A DNA stretch of 64,000 nt from Simiduia curdlanivorans (GTDB lineage: Bacteria; Pseudomonadota; Gammaproteobacteria; Pseudomonadales; Cellvibrionaceae), in assembly GCF_030409605.1 (NCBI RefSeq), contig NZ_JAUFQG010000004.1, positions 372,001 through 436,000 on the forward strand, written 5' to 3'. The notes under the pieces are model-generated. The model had not been told where the DNA came from, ran no database searches, and was given only the letters and a program-made list of their open reading frames with translations. Positions 57,867 to 64,000 of the stretch are shown here, piece after piece. Positions within the stretch are counted from its first letter, which is position 1. The number at the start of each line of letters is the position of its first letter. A program made the position numbers and the translations under genes.

Positions 57867-58376
57867 ATGACCGACATTTTCTTAGGCTTAGGCAGCAATA
57901 CCGACAAGCATAGAAATTTATGCGCCGGCCTAGACGCTCTAGCGTTAAGCTTTGGCGAATTAAAAATTTCCTCTGTGTACGAAAGCCTGCCCGTGGGCTT
58001 TGACGGGCGAAACTTTTACAACTTGGTGGTGGCTGCAAAAACCGAACTCACACTCGAAGATCTCTCGCGTCGGTTAAAGCAAATAGAAGACGCCAACGGC
58101 CGCCTGCGCGACGGCCCGAAATTCAGCCCGCGCACCCTCGATATCGACATTCTCACCTATGGCGCGGTGACCGGAAAATTCGGCGACATCGAATTGCCTC
58201 GCGATGAAATTCTTTTCAATGCTTTTGTCTTAAAACCCCTAGCCGAAATTGCACCCGACGCCCTGCTCCCTGGCACCCAAACCCGCTATGCCACACTGTG
58301 GCAAAACGCCTCGATCGAGCAACAACTTTGGCCGGTCAGCTTCATCTGGCAGGGGCGAGAGTTAACGCAAAGCTAA
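57867..58376 (+). CDS. folK: HPPK, folate pathway pyrophosphokinase
   Basis: 169 residues: IFLGLGSNTDKHRNLCAGLDAL, SSVYESLPVGF, FYNLVVAAKTEL, RLKQIEDANGR and the signature SPRTLDIDILTYG with the two metal-binding Asp. It transfers pyrophosphate to hydroxymethyl-dihydropterin, the step after FolB. Confidence 0.95.
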   Translation: MTDIFLGLGSNTDKHRNLCAGLDALALSFGELKISSVYESLPVGFDGRNFYNLVVAAKTELTLEDLSRRLKQIEDANGRLRDGPKFSPRTLDIDILTYGAVTGKFGDIELPRDEILFNAFVLKPLAEIAPDALLPGTQTRYATLWQNASIEQQLWPVSFIWQGRELTQS

Positions 58377-58551
58377 GGAACCTCTGAATAACTCTGATGC
58401 CGCCAGCCCTTGACCCACATCAAGGCTTAGCGCTGGCACTGTGCTATGGTAATGATCAACCTTCGCTAAACGGCGGGCCAATATACGGCTGCGCCAAGCC
58501 GACAATTGCAAGCCTAGAGTGACACACCAGCAACCAGCACAGGAGCATGAA

Positions 58552-59049
58552 ATGAACGAGCACCTCAAGAAAGAAATTGAGTCTAGTATCGAAAAAATGC
58601 GTGCGATAAAAGCCTCAACCCTGGAAGCGGCAAGCCGCGCAGAAAGCAAAGCCAAGAGTTTCTGGCACGACACGGAACAACAACTCAACCATATTGAAGC
58701 GAAACTCACCTCGGCAAAAGCTTCATTAAACACCAGTACCGACGAAGCCATACTACAAGCGCACCTAGCCGCCATGGAGGCCAGCGAACACTGGGGGCGG
58801 ATAAAAGACACCGTCGAGTCAACGCTGCTGCACAGCAAACAAGCAGCTAAAACAGAACTGGATTACACGGTGCTGAAGGCTCATTTAGCCAAGATGGACG
58901 CGCAAAAATTTCTCGAAGAAGACGGCAAAGCGTTTATCAAGAAATTCAATCAATCGCGAGAAAATGTGTCGAAAGAAGTATCCAGTGCGATTGCCCTGAT
59001 GGGCAAAAACATGGATAAAGTAGCCAGCCATATGCGCCGCGATGTATAG
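58552..59049 (+). CDS. Coiled-coil protein of unknown function
   Basis: 165 residues from ATG 58552 after AGGAG. Almost entirely helical and charged: repeated patterns such as HLKKEIESSIEKMRAIKAS, EAASRAESKAKSFW and two similar blocks, ILQAHLAAMEASEHWGRI and VLKAHLAKMDAQKFLEE. No signal peptide or membrane segment. It resembles small phasin-like or apolipoprotein-like helical proteins only in general character. Confidence 0.7.
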   Translation: MNEHLKKEIESSIEKMRAIKASTLEAASRAESKAKSFWHDTEQQLNHIEAKLTSAKASLNTSTDEAILQAHLAAMEASEHWGRIKDTVESTLLHSKQAAKTELDYTVLKAHLAKMDAQKFLEEDGKAFIKKFNQSRENVSKEVSSAIALMGKNMDKVASHMRRDV

Positions 59050-59185
59050 CAACCTACCAAAACATAACTCTGCTTAGCCAAAGCCGCATCGCGATGCATC
59101 ACCCGCTCGCGATGCGAAACCAACACAGTATTTATTTACAGGCATCATGCCGAAACAGAGGGACCGATTAAAACTAGATAAAACC

Positions 59186-59749
59186 CTATAGCGCCTTATC
59201 GACATCTTCGGCTAACAGCGACAGTAATTGATTCAAGCCATCCACCAAACCTTCAGAATCCGGCTTAGCGCTAACCTGTTTGTTGAAATGATGATATGTC
59301 ATAGCGCCATCGGCGCCGGCCACGACCACAACCCAAGTTGCCTGCAAGCCCACCGTTTCCGCAGCACGGAAAATATTATGAATTTGTACCCGCACACTTT
59401 TCTCGGGTTTACTGTCTTGGCGCCAGGGAAAGTAAACAAAGGCGCGTGCGGGGTTCTGGGCCGTCAATTTCATGCCCAAGGTTCGCGCCACACCTTTTTC
59501 TAAAGGCTCGGCCCAAACATGCCCGGTTGCAACATGAATCGCGCCATCTTGGCCCTGATAAACCAATTGAGGGCGATTTAAAAAGCCAGCCAATTCGATT
59601 GGACCAATGCCAACTAACACGTTAACTTCAGCCTCAGGCGCCGGCGCCAGCCACTGGCTATCGCCCAACAAGTAAAATGTTTTCGGCGCAACGCTTTTAC
59701 AAGAACTAAGCGCGACACAAGCAAGTAAAAGTATAAAAACAGTTTTCAT
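59186..59749 (-). CDS. PqiC/ABC-transporter auxiliary lipoprotein
   Basis: 187 residues with a lipobox (VALSSC). TFYLLGDSQ near the N-terminus, VLVGIGPIELAGFLNRPQLV, WAEPLEKGVARTL and a C-terminal helix (GLVDGLNQLLSLLAEDV) fit the PqiC/YmbA family of outer-membrane lipoproteins that work with MCE proteins. Start ATG 59749, 4 bp after the mlaD-like stop. Last gene of the lipid-transport operon. Confidence 0.82.
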   Translation of the reverse strand: MKTVFILLLACVALSSCKSVAPKTFYLLGDSQWLAPAPEAEVNVLVGIGPIELAGFLNRPQLVYQGQDGAIHVATGHVWAEPLEKGVARTLGMKLTAQNPARAFVYFPWRQDSKPEKSVRVQIHNIFRAAETVGLQATWVVVVAGADGAMTYHHFNKQVSAKPDSEGLVDGLNQLLSLLAEDVDKAL

Positions 59750-59755
59750 GGGCAA

Positions 59756-60760
59756 TCAATCCTCGGCATTTTCGCGCCCGCGCCAAATAGCATCGGGGTT
59801 TTGATCTAAAGTTTCCGACAGGGTTTGCAGCGCGCGCGCCGCGCGGCGAACATCGTCGAGCGCCGCACCCATTTTATTAACCGTTTGACCATCCTCGGAA
59901 AAGGTGTAGGCCATTTGGCTAGCCGCAGTTTCGACACTGACCAAGCTGTTATTCAAGCGCGATAAACTGGCATTTAACGAGCCCACTATTTCAGGGGCGC
60001 TATTGTTGAGTTGACCAATTAACTGGTCAGCTTGGGCTAAGGTTGCGGATAAATCACGCCTCAACGCCGCCACCTCTCCATCCAATCCATTGGCGGCATG
60101 TTCGATGGCACTCAGCGTGCTATTGGCGCTAACTAAGGTGCGCTCAATCTCACCCGAGGCCAAGAGCCCATTCACCCGCGCGACCATTTGGTTTAAGTTG
60201 CTAACCAGATCCTCCAGATTTATATTTTGAAACTTCTTCGAGATCTGCTCAAACTCTGTCGCCATGGTGGGAATTTCCACCAATGCCTTTTGGTAACCGT
60301 AGCGCTTCATTGGGGACTCAGGGTGAAAATCCAGTTCAACATAGAGCAACCCAGTTAGAAAGCTTTGGTAATTTAACTGCGCCCGCAAGCCGTTATCTAC
60401 AGCTTCCGTTAGAAATTCTTCACTCGCCGCTAGACCGCTGCTACTGATGCGCTTCAGCAGTAAATCCGCCACTACGGTGGTTACCGCTGCCTGACTGGCA
60501 CCTTCATCGCCACCGCTGTGTTTGGATAAACTTTGAAAATTTATTTGAATATCAGATATCTCGCCGAGCACCACGCCTTTCAGTTTAATAGGCGCGCCTA
60601 TTTGTAAGCCCTGAACCGAGCCTTCGAAATACATAATGACACTTTGCTTCTTGGCAAACAGCCGCCCGCCGGAGAAAAAAAGTAGAGCCAGAAATGTTAG
60701 CAACAGGGCGCCGAAGATAAAGGCTCCTATTGCAAAAGAAAGGTTTTTATTTGCCGTCAT
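59756..60760 (-). CDS. MCE/MlaD-family lipid transport protein
   Basis: 334 residues. One N-terminal membrane segment (FAIGAFIFGALLLTFLALLFF), an MCE domain (SVIMYFEGSVQGLQIGAPIKLKGVVLGEISDI) and a long helical C-terminal part (about 180-334). The single MCE domain with a long coiled tail is the form that can make a needle or tunnel across the periplasm. Overlaps the ATPase gene by 4 bp (ATGA). Confidence 0.9.
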   Translation of the reverse strand: MTANKNLSFAIGAFIFGALLLTFLALLFFSGGRLFAKKQSVIMYFEGSVQGLQIGAPIKLKGVVLGEISDIQINFQSLSKHSGGDEGASQAAVTTVVADLLLKRISSSGLAASEEFLTEAVDNGLRAQLNYQSFLTGLLYVELDFHPESPMKRYGYQKALVEIPTMATEFEQISKKFQNINLEDLVSNLNQMVARVNGLLASGEIERTLVSANSTLSAIEHAANGLDGEVAALRRDLSATLAQADQLIGQLNNSAPEIVGSLNASLSRLNNSLVSVETAASQMAYTFSEDGQTVNKMGAALDDVRRAARALQTLSETLDQNPDAIWRGRENAED

Positions 60761-61524
60761 TGGCTGACAACCTCTGCACTAGTTTGGCGATTGAGAAAAT
60801 TTCTAACTTTGATGGACTGGCTAGATTCCGCCAACACCTTTGGATCACCGCTATCTAACATCGTTTTCGACTCGCTATCGAGAAAAATACAGTGTGTGCC
60901 AATGGTCAAAATACTCGGCAATTCGTGCGACACGATAATCACCGTGGAATCCAAAGCGCCGCACACCTGAACAATCAGCTCGTCTAGGCGCATAGAGCTA
61001 ATAGGGTCTAACCCCGCTGAGGGCTCATCGAAAAATAGCAATTTTGGGTCTAAGGCGATAGCCCGCGCCAACCCCGCGCGCTTATGCATGCCGCCCGACA
61101 GCTCAGAGGGATAAAAGGCTTCAAAACCCGCCAAGCCCACTAACGCCAATTTATAGGCAACGGCCTCTTTAATTTGTGCGCCCGTCAACTTAGTGTACAG
61201 CTGCATGGGCAAGGCCACATTTTCCGCCAGCGTCATACTGGAAAACAAGGCGCCGGTTTGAAAGGTAATACCCCAATTTTTCAATAAAGCCAATTGCTGC
61301 TCGTGATCGGAGCCATAAAAGGCAACCCCCTCGTAGCAGACATCGCCTTGCGAAGGCGGCAGCAAACCGATCATGGATTTTAACAGCGTGGTTTTGCCAC
61401 AACCGCTACCACCCACCACAAAAAACACATCATTTTTATTAACGTTGAAATTCAAGTCTTTTTGAACTGGGCGCGCACCGTAGCCAATACTGAGGTTGCG
61501 AACTTCTATAAAGGGCCTTGTCAT
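60757..61524 (-). CDS. Mla-type ABC transporter ATPase
   Basis: 255 residues: Walker A GGSGCGKTTLLKSM, Q-loop TFQTGALFSSMTLAENVALP, signature LSGGMHKRAGLARAIALDP, Walker B LLFFDEPSAGLDP and H-loop VSHEL. The LSGGMHKR signature with AGLDP is characteristic of MlaF-like proteins. Overlaps the permease gene by one base. Confidence 0.93.
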   Translation of the reverse strand: MTRPFIEVRNLSIGYGARPVQKDLNFNVNKNDVFFVVGGSGCGKTTLLKSMIGLLPPSQGDVCYEGVAFYGSDHEQQLALLKNWGITFQTGALFSSMTLAENVALPMQLYTKLTGAQIKEAVAYKLALVGLAGFEAFYPSELSGGMHKRAGLARAIALDPKLLFFDEPSAGLDPISSMRLDELIVQVCGALDSTVIIVSHELPSILTIGTHCIFLDSESKTMLDSGDPKVLAESSQSIKVRNFLNRQTSAEVVSQ

Positions 61525-62657
61525 CAGATCCCCAACTTGTCGTAAATGATGTTAAACGCGGCATCCGCCACAACCAGATAGACAATCGCGCTGACCACGG
61601 CATTGGTGGTCGCAAGCCCCACGGCGGTTGAGTTTCTGCCGCAGCGAATACCGGCGTGACAACCGGCCATGGCAATTAGCACACCGAACACCAAACTTTT
61701 CAGTAAGCCGGTTGAAATATCTAGCCAATCTACCGCTTGCTGAGTTTGCAATATGTATTGGGTATAGCTGACATCCATACTGGTGGTAATGAGCGCGCCT
61801 CCTAACATACCGATGGTATTGGCATAGATGGTGAGCAAGGGCATGGTTAAAATTAACGCTAAAAGCCGTGGCAAGACTAAAAACTCCAAGCTCGACACGC
61901 CCATTACTTTTAGCGCGTCAATCTCTTCGTTAACTTGCATGGTGCCTAATTGCGCGGCATAAGCAGCGCCGGTTCTACCGGCCATGATCACGGCTGTCAT
62001 TAACGCGCCCATCTCCCGCACCATACCGAGCGAGACCAAGTCGGCTACGTACACTTGGGCGCCGAGTTGGCGCAATTGAATAGCACCTAAATACGCCAAA
62101 ATCATGCCGACCAAGAGGCTGATTAGGGTAACAATGGGTAAAGCTTTTGGACCAGACTCGCGAATAAAATAGAGAATATCGCTAGCGCGTGTATTAGCAC
62201 CACCGGAGGCCCACTTAACACACGCTAAACACACATCACCGACGAAAATAAAATGCTCTTTAACGCTTTGCCCATGTTCCGTTAGCCAGTGTCGTAATTT
62301 CGCCCGCCAGCCAATAACAACCGGATTATGAGGTTGTTCGTATTCCGGAACATCCAGTGCCAACTTCAGCAGCTGCACTAAGGCGGGCGCAGATTGAGTA
62401 TAGTGAAATGAAATATTTTTCTTGTTACAGCGGCGGGCAAGCTGCAACAACGCGATAGCCAAGCTGGAATCCCAGCGGCCCAGCTCAGCGGTATTGAGGC
62501 TTAAGGATGTGCAGCCGGGCGGTAACAAGGCGCACAGCTGCCCGCCTTCGGGCGCTTCGCCCAAATGCCAATCGCCACGAATAGAGAGGATTAGCTCATG
62601 CTGTTGAGCGCCAGTACGAAATTCCGCGTACGAGGCAATCACTGTGGTTTCAGACAA
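61524..62657 (-). CDS. MlaE-family permease with N-terminal STAS domain
   Basis: 377 residues. The first about 110 residues are a STAS-like domain (LSIRGDWHLGE; LGRWDSSLAIALLQLA). Then the MlaE permease: GANTRASDILYFIRESGPKALPIV, GMILAYLGAIQLRQLGAQVYVADLV, MTAVIMAGRTGAAYAAQLGTMQVNEEIDALKVMGVSS and a final GIRCGRNSTAVGLATTNAVV. In E. coli the STAS protein MlaB is separate; here it is fused. Phospholipid traffic across the envelope. Confidence 0.92.
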   Translation of the reverse strand: MSETTVIASYAEFRTGAQQHELILSIRGDWHLGEAPEGGQLCALLPPGCTSLSLNTAELGRWDSSLAIALLQLARRCNKKNISFHYTQSAPALVQLLKLALDVPEYEQPHNPVVIGWRAKLRHWLTEHGQSVKEHFIFVGDVCLACVKWASGGANTRASDILYFIRESGPKALPIVTLISLLVGMILAYLGAIQLRQLGAQVYVADLVSLGMVREMGALMTAVIMAGRTGAAYAAQLGTMQVNEEIDALKVMGVSSLEFLVLPRLLALILTMPLLTIYANTIGMLGGALITTSMDVSYTQYILQTQQAVDWLDISTGLLKSLVFGVLIAMAGCHAGIRCGRNSTAVGLATTNAVVSAIVYLVVADAAFNIIYDKLGI

Positions 62658-62751
62658 GTCTTTAACACCTGAGGTAGTTCCATTTTGTACTCAGCCTAAG
62701 CCAAGCCTATCAGCTAAGCGGTATAGGTCGTTAAATATTTCTTACCCCTTG

Positions 62752-63999
62752 TTACTGACTTGCGGCGGGCCACTCATCTTTCAGTTTGGCAATCGCTGCG
62801 ATTCGCGCGTGATTGATACCGTCGCCCAAGGCCTTGCCGGTTAAGCCCTGCGCCATCAACTTATCGGGTTTTACCGCCAAACAAGCCGCTAGTGCCGCGG
62901 CTAGATATTCCGCTTGCGGGTAGGGCGCGGCTTCAAAGCCAGTTCGCCCGCGCGCGTCAGCTTTACAAGCGGCGACAAACAAGGGCAGGCGCTCGGGTCG
63001 ACGCAGTGCATCTAAAGCTTGCAGCATTTTAAGCACGGTGGCCGGCTTCAACTCGAATAAGCGATGACAATTAAGATGTTGCCCAGTAACCGCTAGCGCT
63101 AAATCGCGGTGCTCTTTGGGCACACCTAACCGCGCGCACACCGCTTTAACGAGAGGTATACCTCGATGCTCATGGGCAATGTGCCTAGGCAATTCGTCAA
63201 CTGGCGTGACGCCCTTGCCCAAGTCGTGCACCAACGCCGCAAACCGCACGCGCGTATCGGCATCCGTTGCGGTTAACAAAACCGCTTGTTGCAAGGTCAG
63301 CAAGGTGTGAACACCGGTATCAATTTCCGGGTGATATTCGGCCCGCTGCGGCACCCCCCACAGACAATCTAACTCGGGCATTAGGCGCGCTAAGGCGCCG
63401 CACGCGCGCAGCACTTCGATAAATATTTCGGGATTGGGTTCGGCCAGCGCCCGCTGCATTTCCTTCCATACCCGCTCGGCTACTAGGTGATCCACCTCTC
63501 CGGCATCGACCATGGATTGCATAAGCGCTTGGGTTTCTGGCGCCACCACAAAGCCCAATTGATGGTAGCGCGCAGCGAAACGCGCGATGCGCAATATGCG
63601 CACTGGATCTTCGGCAAAAGCGGGGGATACGTGGCGCAACATTCTATTTTCAATATCCTGCCTGCCACCATAGGGGTCGATAAATTCACCCTCGGTATTT
63701 TTGGCGATGGCATTGATGGTGAGATCGCGACGAATCAGGTCTTCCTCGAGACTTACACTGACGTCGGTGTGAAAGGTAAAGCCCGTATAACCGCGCCCAG
63801 ACTTTCGCTCTGTGCGCGCCAGCGCGTATTCTTCGCGCGTCGTGCCGTGTAGAAAAACCGGAAAATCTTTACCCACTGGGGTGAAGCCCTCGGCGAGCAT
63901 TTGCTCTGGCGTTGCGCCAACCACCACCCAATCGCGCTCGTGAAAGGGGAAGCCCAACAATTCATCGCGCACGGCGCCGCCAACGAGATACACGTCCAC
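62752..63999 (-). CDS. cca: CCA-adding tRNA nucleotidyltransferase, multifunctional
   Basis: 415 residues. YLVGGAVRDELLG, the metal-binding RDWVVVG, EEYALARTERKSG, DLIRRDLTINAIA and RILRIARFAARY form the catalytic head. LVHDLGKG with downstream His residues is an HD phosphohydrolase domain, as in E. coli-type Cca. The first codon in the window is GTG at 63999, aligned with the usual Met, so it is likely the start, but the ribosome site is outside the window. Confidence 0.95.
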   Translation of the reverse strand: MDVYLVGGAVRDELLGFPFHERDWVVVGATPEQMLAEGFTPVGKDFPVFLHGTTREEYALARTERKSGRGYTGFTFHTDVSVSLEEDLIRRDLTINAIAKNTEGEFIDPYGGRQDIENRMLRHVSPAFAEDPVRILRIARFAARYHQLGFVVAPETQALMQSMVDAGEVDHLVAERVWKEMQRALAEPNPEIFIEVLRACGALARLMPELDCLWGVPQRAEYHPEIDTGVHTLLTLQQAVLLTATDADTRVRFAALVHDLGKGVTPVDELPRHIAHEHRGIPLVKAVCARLGVPKEHRDLALAVTGQHLNCHRLFELKPATVLKMLQALDALRRPERLPLFVAACKADARGRTGFEAAPYPQAEYLAAALAACLAVKPDKLMAQGLTGKALGDGINHARIAAIAKLKDEWPAASQ

Positions 64000-64000
64000 C

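Overview
The window looks like a chromosome segment of a carbohydrate-degrading marine gammaproteobacterium, most likely of the Cellvibrionaceae type (Cellvibrio/Saccharophagus/Teredinibacter relatives). This rests on the combination of many secreted polysaccharide lyases with PT-repeat linkers, GGGS-type lipoproteins, large TonB-dependent receptors, and a gammaproteobacterial rpsU-yqeY-dnaG-rpoD / tsaD-folB-folK neighbourhood. The genus cannot be fixed from sequence reading alone.

Layout. (1) 1-2.8 kb: two damaged genes, a CBM13-PL7 alginate lyase broken by a 5-bp tandem duplication and a FadR-type GntR regulator with two frame breaks. (2) 2.8-39.7 kb: a large pectin-utilisation locus. It holds cytoplasmic hexuronate catabolism (uxuB-type reductase, uxaC, kdgK, uxaA, kduI, kduD), a ygjV-like membrane protein, a TRAP transporter (dctPQM), two TonB receptors, and the depolymerising and de-esterifying enzymes: PL1 x3 genes (one with two PL1 domains), PL10, GH28, a DUF4861-GH105 fusion, CE8, CE12 and an alpha/beta-hydrolase. 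It also holds a large non-catalytic surface lipoprotein and a VOC protein. Short palindromes of the form TTGGTANTACCAA / TGGTCTTACCA sit in front of the main transcription units and look like one GntR/FadR-type regulon. (3) 39.7-49.1 kb: an accessory, island-like stretch with an SPFH-protein remnant, a SelO-family protein, small membrane ORFs, two REP-associated (Y1) transposases with a shared 3' tail, a CoiA-like zinc-finger protein, and a two-gene unit encoding a GNAT-PIN-multidomain protein plus a stand-alone ASCH protein. It ends in a tandem array of about 100-bp repeats, each carrying the 3' end of the adjacent tRNA(CAT). (4) 49.2-64 kb: housekeeping genes: alpha/beta-hydrolase, rpoD, dnaG, yqeY, rpsU, tsaD, folB, folK, a coiled-coil protein, an Mla/Pqi-like lipid transport operon and cca.

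How the pectin genes fit together (family knowledge plus context): secreted lyases and esterases strip and cut pectin; the lipoprotein and TonB receptors would capture and import oligomers; GH105 and GH28 finish them in the periplasm; the TRAP system imports the uronates. Saturated galacturonate goes through UxaC, a reductase, UxaA and KdgK. The unsaturated uronate goes through KduI, KduD and KdgK. No kdgF, uxaB or uxuA gene is visible in the window.

The best candidates for undescribed biology are the GNAT-PIN/ASCH pair (45.6-48.2 kb), the tRNA-3'-end repeat array (48.7-49.1 kb, resembling in layout the rtT repeats of E. coli tyrT), and an unnamed C-terminal module that occurs three times in the pectin lipoproteins.
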